From: Pogostemon cablin
Lineage: Eukaryota > Streptophyta > Magnoliopsida > Lamiales > Lamiaceae
Reading direction: 5' to 3'
Assembly: GCA_023678885.1 (NCBI GenBank)
Contig: CM043002.1
Coordinates: 948,022 to 1,012,021, forward strand
Length of the DNA: 64,000 bases
How positions within the stretch are numbered: position 1 is the first letter of the stretch; each line of letters opens with the position of its first letter. The position numbers were made by a program, and so were the translations under genes. The notes under the pieces are model-generated. The model was not told the origin of the DNA. It searched no databases and saw only the letters and a list, made by a program, of their open reading frames with translations. This document shows, one piece after another, positions 48,362 to 61,059 of the stretch.

Positions 48362-49169
48362 TTACTCGGTCATAACAGGTTTGTTTTCATTTGCCTTTGG
48401 CCTCTGTTCCTTGGGCTTTTGCTCTTCAGTTTTCCTTCATTACGCATCCAAAAGTAAGACAGATACCAAGGACAAATAGAAGGAATCACTTTATTCCTAT
48501 TATTACTAAATGTATTAATCGAGACTAGTATCCAGCAAAGGAGGAAATCCATTGCAAACTAGATGCCACATCAAAATGAGTTGACAAACATGCAAGCATA
48601 AATAAAAAGGGTACTCTTCTCAGTTATCTTATTAAGAGAGGGCTGACTAACATGCTCTTATGAAATAAACAGTAATTACGCATTATTGTCCATGATACCT
48701 TAATCCGATGCATACTAAAACTAAGAAAACCTATAAATTACTGGGAAATAAACTGTGTGAACTAATGAACAAAAGGTAAGAAAAAAATATCATTGCCACA
48801 CTAAAATTCAAATTTCCCAACAGGTTCAATCAGAGATGTGTTCATATACAAAACAATCATAAGCTAAAGCAATAATACAATTAATCAGGAATAACGACGC
48901 TTGTGCACAATTGGATTAAACGCAAAAATATAGGCAATAGGATATTAGAAGGGGAAATTCCCACTTTGGAGGTTGGGGGGCCTCCAGAATAATCTCTCTC
49001 CACACGCGAAGCAAGAAATTTACGGGAAATCAACAGAAAAAAACAATTTTCGAAGGGAAAAATCAACATCAAAGCAAATGTAATCGCACGAAAAATACCT
49101 CTTATCAGAAGTGCCGCCCTTCTGGCTGAGGAATGATCGGAAAAGCGGAGAATTCACGTCGTAAATCAT
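48362..49169 (-). CDS. Conserved 47-aa plant protein of unknown function
   Basis: Two exons, 49169-49099 and 48434-48362 (TAA), 144 bases in frame. The start is MIYDVNSPLFRSFLSQKGG and the end KEQRPKANENKPVMTE. The intron has GT-AG ends and splits an Arg codon (AG/G). I recognise both ends as belonging to a short, highly conserved plant protein that carries no assigned function in my memory. It is highly charged after residue 20, with no membrane segment. Because both exons are so small it is easy to overlook, and only a frame-joining reading reveals it. A neat 5' leader with an AACCCTAAT tract lies upstream at 49190-49240. Confidence 0.75.
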
Positions 49170-49904
49170 TCTGACTGATCAAATAACGGCGCAACTTAAA
49201 CCCTAATCAGTTGAAAGTTGGAGCCCTAATTCGATTTGGTGGCGAGCAATTTTAATACGGTGTGGAGTGACTGAATATTTATACGATTAAAACTGGGCTG
49301 ATCAACCGTTAAAGCCCAACCAATTTTTTCTTGGACCATAGGCCTACAAATGCAAATATTACTTGAGATCCAATTATTTATTTTTCTTAAATTTTTTTTA
49401 TAATCTATCCTAATTAAATAAAAAAATTATTTAAGAATACCCATAAGAAATCCAAATAAGTATTAAATTATATAAAAATATCAATAATAATGTTTTATTA
49501 ATTTATGACTATTTTGATTATAAGAAAAATAATAAAACAGTCTTAAGATGTAATTAAAGGATGTGTCTTTTATATACACTATATATAGATACTCTGTATT
49601 AAGTGCCTTTTAGTTAATGAAAATTTATTCTTGAGAGATAAAATATTTTTTTTAATGAAAAATATTATTTTTAAAAATTTTGCACTATAATATTACCGAT
49701 TAATTTTTAGTATATGAAAATTTTACTCCTTAAAAAGATAAACTATAGTATTATTCTTCAAATTCTGATAAGTAGTGGATTTTTTTATATAACTATTGAG
49801 CATAATTTGAAGATCGAAGAGTAATTTTTTTTATTATTAGTATGAAGAGGAATAATTGGTCACTCTAAATTTTTATTACGAACAAATGGATAATATTAAA
49901 GAGA
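49170..49904. other. Promoter side of the 47-aa gene and AT-rich spacer
   Basis: About 150 bases of likely leader and promoter, with AGCCCAACC-type motifs at 49312-49320. The rest is AT-rich and without a gene. Confidence 0.45.
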
Positions 49905-50155
49905 AAGTCTCTTGTGAGACGTTACTTATGTGAGACCGTTTGTGAGACGTGTTAAAATATGCTTATTATATAGATAAAGTATGTTTAATGGTTGTTAAAG
50001 TATGTTAGACGATTAATTAAAGTATAATTTTAGGATGTTATAATATAATTCATTATTGACATATTTTAGCTACAAATAAACATACTTTATCTCTATGATA
50101 AGCATACTTTAATAATTGGTCAACCCATCCCACAAAAAAAAAAATCCGTCTCTCA
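49905..50155. mobile_element. Third member of the 12-kb MITE family
   Basis: Shares TTTGTGAGACGTGTTAAAAT, AAGTATGTTTAATGGTTGTT and ATACTTTAATAATTGGTC with the elements at 12039 and 15675. Ends contain CTTGTGAGACG on the left and a decayed CCGTCTCTCA on the right. The target duplication was not recognised. It lies just outside the 5' LTR of the gypsy element. Confidence 0.6.
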
Positions 50156-50285
50156 ATTTAAAAAAATACTGTGTGAACTGATGTACACTTATAAACTACT
50201 TATTTAATTAAGAATATGATGGTATCTGAGATTGACTAGTTTTATATAAGAAAAAAAAATGTTTGTGGTTTATTTTAATTATATA

Positions 50286-52304
50286 TGTAATACTCGAGCT
50301 TCTCACTACTCATGTGTCAATATAATTTAATTTGTGTTATGTGCATTTTATAATTATGTGATAATTATGTGACAATTATGTAATAATAATGTGACAATTA
50401 TGTGATAATTGTTTCTAACATTTTATTTATCTTTACATTTTATTTGAGATATCCGTGATAAAAATGGTGATAATATGTGAATATATGTGTGCATAAATAT
50501 TTACGTGAATGAAAATATTTACGTGCATTAATTTGAATATATAATTAAATTTCACTATGTGTATAAATATATTATTTTGTAATTGTTAAGTATCACACAT
50601 AGTCTCGTAATAATAATATTGGTAAAAAATGTACACGTATGTATATTAATTTGTAAATGTATCATATCTTAGTTATTAAGTATTGCACGTATATTCGTAA
50701 TGGATTATAATAATAAAAAAAAGGAAACTTAACCTAGAAGTAGATGTAAACATGTATAGGTTAATCACCTTTACCTTTGTTATTAATATGGTGGTAACAG
50801 CCATATATACGTGGCTATTCCTACTTTGCAAACGTGTAGATATTAAAAAAATGGATAGAATAAATTTGAAAGTATTCCTCTATAAATTGGTGAGTTGAGT
50901 TACTCATTGGGGAAGGAACGACTAAGCTGCAAGAAAAAAAAAGAGAGAGAGAAGAAAAGAGAGAAAGAAAGAGATAGAGAGAAAAAAAAGAGGGAAGGGT
51001 TCGTGCCGGGACGGAAGATAGGAGATTAGTTACAGTTCTTCACGAGGTTTATATTATTGTCGGAATACATATAAGTAGAAGTCCAACTACAATGCATAAA
51101 CATGTTGAGTGTGAATTATTTGTGATTAATATGTGATAATTATGTCATGAATTATTTGTGATTAGTTTAATTATGTTATGAATTATTTGGGGTTAATTGG
51201 TGATACAAGTTGTGGATTTATGTGATTTGAAATAATATCATTGTTCTATATAGATCTGTGTGATTGGAAACTGTTTAAAATATATTTGTATGACTTGAGA
51301 AGATATTAGTTATAAGGATCTGTGTGATCCGAGATGAAGTTGTTATTCCACAAAGGGATCCGTGTGATCCAAGGTGAAGTTGTTATTTTATAAATAGATC
51401 TATGTGATTGAGATGAAGTTGTTATTTCAAAAGTGGATCTATGTGAATTGAAGTTAAATTGTTGCTTTATTGTGATTAAATGTTGATATTGATGTCATAA
51501 ATGATTTATAATGCATATTTAATCGCCTTGATTGCATACCATGCATAATCATGAAAAATATTTTCCCTAAAATTAGTAAGATACTAATGGTGTGTGCTGC
51601 AACTATATATGCATCTCTGTTAGGGTTCGGAAAAATCGTTCCCAACACTTTATTCTGGGTTCGAAAAAATTATTCCCAGTACTTTATTCGGGGTTCGAAA
51701 AAATCGTCCTCAATACTCTGTCAGGGTTCGAAAAAATCATTCTCGGCACTTTATATATTCGGGGTTCGAAAAAATCGTCCCCATTGAGCTCATTTGGGGT
51801 GCATATCATAAGTGTGTCGTGGGGATCCCGCAACGTGAATAGTTTTCAAAATAAAAGGGAACAACTAGAAAGATTACGAAATAGGCGATAGAAAACTAAA
51901 TGCATTTCCATGCACTGACATGCATGATTTCTACTTACTGAGATTTTTGTTTCACTAGTTTATGCATTGTAGATGAGCCTGATGATGATTGAGTATGTGG
52001 TGTGTTGTGCAAGTTGTGGAACTTCTTCAGGGTTTTGAGCAGTGTACATAGATGACGACCTGTTGGGCTAGACCATGGATTTATTTTGTTTCCTCTGATA
52101 CTTTGTTATATAATATAATAAGTACTGAGACAAGTTTGGGTGGATTGAAGTGTTGTCAGAAACCAGTTACGTATGTTGAACTGGTGTGATGGTTTTTGTT
52201 ATAAATATATTATTTGAGAAAAAAAATGAGTACAAATTTTTATAATGATGATGTTTATATCAATTAGTATTTGAATTATAAGTTATGTAAGGTGGGTCGT
52301 GTCA
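50286..52304 (+). mobile_element. 5' LTR of a Ty3/gypsy chromovirus-type element, 2019 bp
   Basis: Starts TGTAATAC and ends CGTGTCA, preceded by ATATA at 50281-50285, which recurs after the 3' LTR (58955-58959). It matches the 3' LTR along its length. It contains an AG-rich tract (50930-50995) and internal tandem repeats (51251-51450 and 51615-51785). Confidence 0.93.
51615..51785 (+). repeat. Tandem GGGTTCGAAAAAATC repeats inside the 5' LTR
   Basis: Five copies of GGGTTCGAAAAAATC or close variants, spaced about 35-40 bp. The same array occurs in the 3' LTR (58310-58465). Function unknown; the GGTTCGA core resembles a Pol III B box. Confidence 0.85.
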
Positions 52305-52464
52305 GAGTGTATAGCACGGTTTTGGTCCTGCAGACTATCTATGTACATAAGCTTATTCCTTGGGAGCGTAGCCTTGCAAGTAAGTATTATTTTCTTTCTG
52401 TGTTGTTATGTTTTTTATAAATTATATTGGCCATGTGGTGTAGGACTCGTAGTTAGTAGATAAA

Positions 52465-55400
52465 ATGGTAAGGGCTACAGGTGAAAGATCTGAAGGGGAT
52501 AGAGCTGTTGAGCCAGCAACACCTATTGAAGGAAATAACCGTGATGCGGTGATTACTCGACTGATGGAACTGGTAGAGCACTAGTCCCAACAGATACAAC
52601 AACTGATTCAACAAAGAGATAGGGGTGGACAACCAGAGGTTAATGCTAATCAAGATAGAAGTCAAGTAGAACGTGTGAAAATGGTTTGTGAGAGGTTTCA
52701 AAAGTTGAGCCCTCCGATATTTGAGGATGTAGCTGACCCCATAGAGGCGGAGGATTGGTTACGCATGGTGGAAAACATGTTTCAATATAGTAGAATTTCA
52801 GATAGGGACAGAGTGTTGTGTGCTTCTTTTATGTTACGAGGAAGTGCAGACCACTGGTGGAATACAATTAAAAGTATCGAGGATGTCACGACTATGACCT
52901 GGGAAAGGTTTAAGAAGCTTTTTCAGAGACAAGTACTTTACGGCACCAGTGAGGGCGATGAAGATGAATGAATTCATACAGCTGAAGCTGGGTGGTATGT
53001 CAGTTACAGATTACCTTCGAAAGTTTGAGCAGTTGTCGAGGTTTGCAGAATACATGGTGAGTACGGAGACACTAAAAATAGAGAGGTTCGTGGAAGGCTT
53101 AAGGTCTGAACTTTACAGAGATGTGAGTATGGCGGGATTGCATGGAGTAACATACTCACAAGTTGCAGAAAGAGCCCAGATTGCTGAACAAGCGGACATG
53201 AGGATCAGACAAGCGCAGGCTATCAGACATCAATTTCAGCAGAAGCCAGTGCAGCAGTTTGGGAGAGAGATAGGAGGTCGATGCCATTTCAGAGGCCGAA
53301 ATCAAATGTTCAAGTGGAGCAAGGATAGAGACAAGGAGAACCAAACAAGCGACCCAAACTCGATCAGGGTAAGGTGCCACCAGGCCGCCACTACCTATAT
53401 GTCCAAATTGTCTTAGACCACATGGTGGGGAATATCGCATTCCTCTAAAAACTTGTTATACATGCGGAAAGAAGGGACATGTGACTACTACTTATCCTAA
53501 GAAATGGAAGCAAGGACAGCAGGAAAGAGCTCCAGCTAGGGTGTACACTTTGACGCGGGAGAAGGCAGATGCGAATTCCTCAGTTGTCACAGGTAAGTTT
53601 TCTATTTTTGGCACTTCTATATATGTGTTATTTGATTTTGGAGCAATACATTCATTTGTATCCACTGAGTATGTGAGGAAGTTGGGTGGAACATCTAACT
53701 TGATAGAAACTAATTATGAAATAATGATACTTTCAGGTGAGTCAAAGCAAACCAATCAACTTCTTCGAGATTGTGTTATTCCTATTGAAGGAAGAGAACT
53801 CCTCACTGTCTTGATTGCGTTAAGTATGAATGATTATGATATCATATTGGGCATGGATTGGCTATCCAAATACCGTGCTATAATAGATTGTCAGAAGAAG
53901 AGTATCACTTTTCAGCCGTTGGAAGGAGAGTCGTTCACCTTTGTTGGAATCAAGAAGAACTTCAGATTTTCAGTTATATCAGCAGCAAAAGCACAACGGT
54001 TGTTGAAAAGTAGTTGTGAGGGTTATTTGGTGAGTGTGATGAACGTTGAAGGACATCAATGTCCAATCCTCGGTGATGTACCAGTAGTTCGGGAATACCC
54101 AGAGGTGTTTCTAGATGATATTCCAGGTTTGCCACCAGACTGGGAAATAGAATTTGTTATTGAGCTACAACCAGGAACTGCTCCCATATCTAATGCGTCA
54201 TATAGAAAGGCACCAGCTGAACTAAATGAATTGAAGATACAGTTGCATGAGTTGCTAGACAAAGGGTTCATCAAACCTTGTTTCTCATCTTGGGGAGCAT
54301 CAGTTCTTTTCGTTTGTAAGAAGGATGGCACATTGAGGATGTGCATCGATTATCGGGAGCTCAATAAAGTTACAGTCAAGAATAAGTATTTATTGCCTCG
54401 CATTGATGATCTATTCGATCAACTACATGGTGCAGCTATCTTTTCAAAGATTGATTTGCGATCGGGGTATCATCAGTTGAAGATAAAGGAGGAGGATATT
54501 CTGAAGACTGCATTCAGTACAAGGTACGGACACTATTAGTTCTTAGTGATGCCGTTTGGTCTGACGAATGCTCCGGCAGCATTTATGGATTTGATGAATA
54601 GAGTATTTTAGGAATTCCTTGATAAGTTTGTGATTGTGTTTATCGATGACATTCTGATTTACTCTAAGAATAAAGAGGATCATGCGCTGCACTTGAAAAA
54701 GGTGTTAGAGATTCTGAAGGAGAAGCAGTTGTATGCGAAGTTCAAGAAGTGTGAGTTCTGGTTAGACCAAGTTATTTTCTTGGGACACGTGGTATCAGGA
54801 GAAGAAATTTCAGTGGATCCAAGTAAAGTTAAAGCAATCCATGATTGGCCATAACCCTCAAATCCCACTAAGGTTCGTAGCTTTCTTGGATTTGCGAGAT
54901 ATTATCGAAGGTTTGTTGAGGGATTTTCTAAGATCGCTTCACCATTAACACAGTTGACCAGAAAGAATGTAAGGTTCACATGGACGGAGGCATGTGAACA
55001 GAGTTTTCAGGAATTAAAGAATTGTTGACATCAGCACCTATCTTAACTATTCCTACGGAGACAGGAAACTTCAAGGTTTATAGTGATACTTTAAAGAATG
55101 GTCTTGGATATGTACTGATGCAGAATGGAAAAGTGATAGCATATGCATCCAGACAGTTAAGGGAGTACGAGAAGAACTACCAACTCATGATTTGGAGTTA
55201 GCCGCAGTAGTGTTTGCACTCAAGATTTGGAGGTATTATCTATATGGGGAATGTTGTGAAATCTATATTGATCATAAGAGTTTGAAGTACTTCTTCACTC
55301 AGAAAGAGTTGAACATGAGTCAGAGAAGATGGTTGGAACTGGTGAAGGACTACGACTGTGTTATAAATTATCATCCAGGTAAAGCCAATGTTATTGCTGA

Positions 55401-56985
55401 TGCATTGAGCCGAAAGGCAATACAGAGTGTAGCTTCTAATACCATAAAACAGAAACCAGAGTTACTTGATTTGCAAAGGATGGGTGTGGAGATCATTCAG
55501 GAATGATCATTGGAAGCAAAGATGGCAGCTTTGACACTTCGACCAACTTTGATGGATAAGATTTGACAGAGACAAGAGGTGGATAAATTGTTCGACAAGA
55601 TAAGAAAAGATATCAGTTCTGGAAAATCTTCTGACTTCCAATTAAGAGATGATGGCGTGATTCGTTATAGAGGTCGATTATGCCTACCTGAAGTGGATGT
55701 CGTTCGGAAGAAAGTGATAGCAGAAGCTCATTCAACACCATACTCTGTATATCCGGGAGCTACTAAGATGTATAGAGATTTGAAGTCACATTATTGGTGG
55801 CCAGGGATGAAGAGATGTCACTCAATATGTGGAGCAATATTTGACTTGTCAGAAAGTCAAAGCTGAGCATCAAAGACCAGCAGGAACTTTGCAGTCTCTA
55901 TATATTCCAGAGTGGAAGTGGGAGAATATCACTATGGATTTTATTACTGGATTACCAAAGACATTAAAAGGTCATGATGCCATTTGGGTTATTGTGGATC
56001 GTTTGACTAAGTCAGATCATTTTCTTCCTATCTGTTCCACGTATTCTATGGATCGATATGCACAGCTATATATTCAAGAGATTGTCAGACTCCATGGAGT
56101 ACCACTTACCATTGTGTCAGATAGGGACACAATATTTTTGTCTGCTTTTTGGAAGAGTTTACATAAGGCGTTGGGGACACAGTTATCTTTCAGCACAACA
56201 TTCCATCTACAAACAGACGGTTAATCAGAACGTACAATACATAATTTGGAGGATATGCTCAGAGCACGTATGTTGGATTTTCAAGGTCAGTGGAGTAAAT
56301 TTTTCCTTTGATAGAATTCTCGTACAACAATAGTTATCAGTCTACTATCGGGATGGCTCCATATGAAGCATTGTACGGGAGGAAGTGTAGATCTCCAGTA
56401 CATTGGGATGAAGTTGGAGAGAGAAACTTTTGGGTCCAGACTTGATTCGTGAAATGTCAGAAGCTATTACCCGTATTCGAGAGAAGATGAAAATTGCTCA
56501 GGATCGACAGAAAAGTTATGCAGATAAACGGAGAAGGGAATTGGAATTTGAAGTGAGTGATTATGTATTCTTGAAAGTATCTCTAATGAAGGGGATAATG
56601 CAGTTTGGAAAGAAAGGGAAACTCAGTCCAAGATATGTTGGTCCATTCACTATCATTGAGAGAGTTGAAAGTGTTGCATATAAGTTGGAGTTACCAGCTT
56701 CGATATCTAGAGTACATGACGTGTTTCATGTGTCTGTGTTGAGGAAGTGCTTTCCGAATCCATGTCACATTCTCAAACAGGAACCAATTAAGTTGAAAGA
56801 TGATTTGAGTTATGAGAAAAAATACCAGTTGAGATCTTGCGACGAGAAGTGAAGAAGCTCATAAATAAAGAAATATCATTGGTAAAGGTTTCATAGAGGA
56901 ACCAGTTAGTTGATAAGGCCACTTGGGAAAGAGAGGATGAGATGATGGCTAAGTATCCAAAACTCTTCAAGTAAGCAAATTTCGA
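52465..56985 (+). pseudogene. Ty3/gypsy gag-pol (chromovirus, Tekay/Del-like), inactivated
   Basis: Domain order is gag, zinc knuckle, protease, reverse transcriptase, RNase H, integrase (HHCC then D,D,E region) and a C-terminal chromodomain-like tail (ATWEREDEMMAKYP), which indicates a chromovirus. Breaks: in-frame stop at 52582, gag frameshift near 52945, last zinc-knuckle cysteine replaced by tyrosine (about 53493), and the protease active-site triplet reading DFG (about 53637). RT has stops at 54537, 54609 and 54852, although its FIDD catalytic pair survives. RNase H has frameshifts near 55020 and 55180. The integrase region has stops at 55504, 55564 and 56221 and a frameshift near 55815. 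The element cannot move on its own. A polypurine tract (AAGGTGGGGAGGA) precedes the 3' LTR. Confidence 0.92.
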
Positions 56986-57013
56986 GGACGAAATTTTTAT
57001 AAGGTGGGGAGGA

Positions 57014-58954
57014 TGTGATACCTGAGATTCTCACTACTCATGTGTCAATATAATTTAATTTGTGTTATGTGCATTTTATAATTATGTGATAATAATGTGA
57101 CAATTATGTGATAATTATTTCTACATTTTATTTATCTTTATATTTTATTTGAGACATCTGTGATAAAAATAGTGATAAAATGTGAATATATGTGTGCATA
57201 AATATTTACGTGCATTAATTTAAATATATAATTAAATTGCATTGTGTATAAATATATTATTTTGTAATTATTAGGTAAAACACATAGTCTCGTAATAATA
57301 ATATTGATAAGAAATGTACACGTATGTGTATTAATTTATAAATTTATCATATCTTAGTTATTAAGTATTGCACGTATATTCGTAATAGATAATAATAATA
57401 ATAATAAAAAGAAAACTTAACCTAGAAGTAGAGGTAAACGTGTATAGGTTAATCACCTTTGCCTTTGTTATTAATTTGGTGGTAACAACAATATATCGTG
57501 CCTATTCCTACTTTGAAAACGTGTAGATATTAAAAAAAATGGATAGGATAAATTTGAAAATATTCCTCTATAAATTGGTGAGTTGAGTTACTCATTGGGG
57601 GAGGAATGACTAAGCTGCAAGAAAAAAAAGAGAGAGAAGAAAAGAGAGAAAGAAATAGAGAGAGAGAAAGAGAAAAAAAAGAGGGAAGGGTTCGTGCCGG
57701 GACGGAAGATAGGAGATTAGTTACAGTTCTTCACGAGGTTTATATTATTGTCGGAATACAGGTAAGTAGCAGTCCAACTACAATGCATAAACATGTTGAG
57801 TGTGAATTATTTGTGATTAATATGTGAAAATTATGTCATGAATTATTTGTGATTAGTTTAATTACATTATGAATTATTTGGGGTTAATTGGTGATACAAG
57901 TTGTGGATTTATGTGATTTGAAATAATATCATTGTTCTATATAGATCTGTGTGATTGGAAACTGTTGAAAAATATATTTGTATGGCTTGAGAAGATATTA
58001 GTTATAAGGATTTGTGTGATTCGAGATGAAGTTGTTATTCCACAAAGGGATCCGTGTGATCCAAGGTGAAATTGTTATTTTATAAATGGATATATGTGAT
58101 TGAGGTGAAGTTATTTCAGAAGTGAATCTGTGTGAATTGAAGTTAAATTATTGCTTTATTGTGATTAAATGTTGATATTGATGTCGTAAATGGTTTATAA
58201 TACATATTTAATTGCAGATTGCATAACATGCATAATCATAAAAAGCATTTTCCCCAAAATTAATAAGATACTAATGGTATGTGCGGCCACTATATATGCA
58301 TCTCTGTCAGGGTTCGAAAAAATCGCTCCCGACACTTTATTCTGGGTTCGAAAAAATTGTTCCCAGTACTTTATTCGGGGTTCTGAAAAATCATCCCTAA
58401 TACTCTGCCAGGGTTCGGAAAAATCATTCTCGGTTATATATTCGGGGTTCGGAAAAATCGCCCCCATTGAGCTCATTTGGGGTGCATATCATAAGTGTGT
58501 CGTGGGGATCCCGCAACGTGAATAGTTTTCAAAATAAAGAGACCAACTAGAAAGATTAGGAAATAGGCGATAGAAAACTAAATGTATTTCCATGCACTGA
58601 CATGCATGATTTCTACTTACTTAGATTTTTGTCTAACTAGTTTATGCATTATAGGTGAACCTGATGATGATTGAGTATGGGTTTTGAGCAGATGTACATA
58701 GATGACGACCTGTTGGGCTAGACCATGGATTTATTTTCTTTCCTCTGATATTTTGTTATATAATATAATAAGTACTGAGACAAGTTTGGGTGGATTGAAG
58801 TGTTGTCAGAAACCAGTTACGTATGTTGAACTGGTGTGATGATTTTTGTTACAAATATATTATTTGAGAAAAAAAATGAGTACAGATTTTTATAATGATG
58901 ATGTTTATATTAATTAATATTTGAATTATAAGTTATGTAAGGTGAGACGTGTCA
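57014..58954 (+). mobile_element. 3' LTR of the Ty3/gypsy element, 1941 bp
   Basis: Starts TGTGATAC and ends CGTGTCA, followed by target duplication ATATA. Compared with the 5' LTR it lacks about 33 bp near 58679 (present at about 51992-52025) and has scattered substitutions and small indels. Some time has therefore passed since insertion, but the LTRs remain similar throughout. Confidence 0.93.
58310..58465 (+). repeat. Tandem GGGTTCGGAAAAATC repeats inside the 3' LTR
   Basis: Counterpart of the array at 51615-51785, five copies, slightly shorter through a small deletion before the last copy. Confidence 0.85.
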
Positions 58955-58959
58955 ATATA

Positions 58960-59619
58960 TTTATTTCCATTTTTATCATTTGAAGCATATTTATAAATAT
59001 ATTTATTAATTTATTTAATTTAAGTATATATCTCAAGCAAAAGGACCTCATATTTTTAATAAATAATCATCACACACATATATATGTTTTTTTTCCCATT
59101 AAACAACGTCTCTTTGTCTACAAGATTTCAATCTTGAAAAATGAACGAAAGTGGTAATTTAATGTTGAGTGTGAAAAGATAATTCATAAAAATAATTGAA
59201 AATTTGGAAATAAGTCTTTCTCTGACTTGTTCAATTGTTCAAACTCGTCGTTAATTACAACGCAGCAGTCAGATAAAATAATACTAGTACTAGGTCATTA
59301 AAATCCTTTAATTATAATCTGCACTACCAACCAATTAATAATATTCAATATTTTAGTAATTTGCTAGGAATTGTGTTGCCTTGTTTATATGTTCAAGCGT
59401 ATTTTGGGATTTCAATATGTTTTTTTCCCATAAGTTAACAACTCGTTAATTATTATGGAGTATTATTATTTCTTTCTAATAAATTGATTAATTTTTTTAT
59501 CTCATGTGTAAAATGATTTTTTTTCCCGGGTAAATGAACCCAACACTTTTGAGTATCGATCTGTCAATGTTTACATAAATAGAAGAGAAAAATGGACTTT
59601 ATGTAAACTTGTTAATTTA

Positions 59620-59659
<40 letters not shown>

Positions 59660-59961
59660 GGTAAGGGTCATAAGACTGGGCCCATAAACAGGCCGTGGCC
59701 CATATTTTGGGTCCAAGAGAGGAATTTGAGCCCAGCTTCTTCAGCAGCTCGCTAAGAAGACGAGTGATGGGAGGCCACACTCTCGTCCCTACCTTCAACT
59801 CCCAAGAAGTAGGAGGAAACGCTATTCCACCTCGTGATCTCTATCTCTATCTCTCTCTTTGCTTTGCTCTTTCACCATCCAATTGTCTCACTTGGGCTGA
59901 TACCTATGCTCCTATTAGATATCCCCTAAGATATTCAATAGGAGGGAAATACTAAAACATA
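58960..59961. other. Gene-free region with (ATT)n and one doubtful ORF
   Basis: AT-rich to 59660, including a (TTA)n microsatellite at about 59622-59659. The 59695-59955 stretch is GC-richer and open for 86 codons (its ATG at 59767 opens MGGHTLVPTFNSQE), but I recognise no family and see no partner exons. It may be a gene fragment. Confidence 0.5.
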
Positions 59962-60165
59962 CTTCATCCGTCCGGTTCTAAGATATTCATTTGTTTTTTG
60001 CACGTGGATTAAAGAGTATTATTATTATATGTAAAGTGGGTAGTTGTATTAGAAGGAAGTGGTTGACCATATTGTGTACTTTTTTTACTAAATAGGGAAA
60101 ATGAATACTTTTGACGCGAACGTCAAAAATAGTAAAATTGATACATTAGAAGCGGATGAAAGAAG
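59962..60165. mobile_element. Stowaway MITE, 204 bp
   Basis: The left end CTTCATCCGTCCGGTTCTAA and right-end complement CTTCTTTCATCCGCTTCTAA match well. TA flanks both ends (59960-59961 and 60166-60167). Confidence 0.8.
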
Positions 60166-60167
60166 TA

Positions 60168-60458
60168 TATTTTAATAGCCTCATACGGCTACGCATTTAA
60201 TGCGTACAGTATTTGTAATAAATTTGATGTGACTTGTCAGGAGATTCTGGGATATAATGATTAAAGTCATACACGTTATAAGGAGTTAGCTCCTTAAGGA
60301 ATAGACACGACATCTTTCTCTCCCAAAGGCATAATAAGCCTGAGGAAATCTCGAGTCATCTCTCTATTTTATGTTAGATTAGTGACGATAATTCCCTTTT
60401 TCTACTAAAACAGTCACATTAACATCCAATTAATGGGGAGCATAATCTCTCTATCTAC

Positions 60459-60493
<35 letters not shown>

Positions 60494-60724
60494 ATAATAT
60501 TTTTAACGATAAAAAAAAGGACTTTATGGGTGAAAAAAAGATCAGTTCCCTATTGAATTAATGCAAAAAGTTATATGAACTAATTAAAAGGATTATAGTT
60601 TTATGCAACTGTTTTATTAATGCCATTTAGTTTTACTGTTTCGAATTTATCATTTAGTTCTAATTTGGGTCTACTGCATTTTCATTTTATAAGTTTTATT
60701 ATAAATTATTTCAAAATAAAATTG

Positions 60725-60725
<1 letters not shown>
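60168..60725. other. Gene-free region with an (AAT)n microsatellite
   Basis: (TAA)n lies at about 60459-60491. No gene or transposon end was recognised otherwise. Confidence 0.55.

Positions 60726-60772
<47 letters not shown>
60726..60772. repeat. (AT)n microsatellite
   Basis: Uninterrupted alternating tract directly before the dispersed repeat, as a shorter AT run also precedes its partner at 8375. Confidence 0.9.
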
Positions 60773-60773
<1 letters not shown>

Positions 60774-61000
60774 TAATTGCGAATACGCTGCTATAAATAA
60801 TTTTTTAAAAGTATGAGGTGTCGCGACGTGATTAATTATAGTATATTTTTATTTTTTATTTTAATATCACAAATATAATCTTTCTACTTTTATTTATTTA
60901 TTTATTTATTATTATTATTATTCATGTATATCTTTAAATCATGTATATCTATAAATTAAATATCACCTTTAATCATATTTTTTATTGGTTAGGAATACTT

Positions 61001-61059
<59 letters not shown>

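Noticed and set aside
52465..56985. Possible intact retroelement polyprotein or CRISPR-like array in the LTR repeats
   Set aside because: The polyprotein has many stops and frameshifts. The LTR repeats are short, degenerate and in a plant LTR, so not a CRISPR array.
59695..59955. 86-codon ORF in a GC-richer patch
   Set aside because: Might be a gene fragment, but no motif or splice partner supports it.
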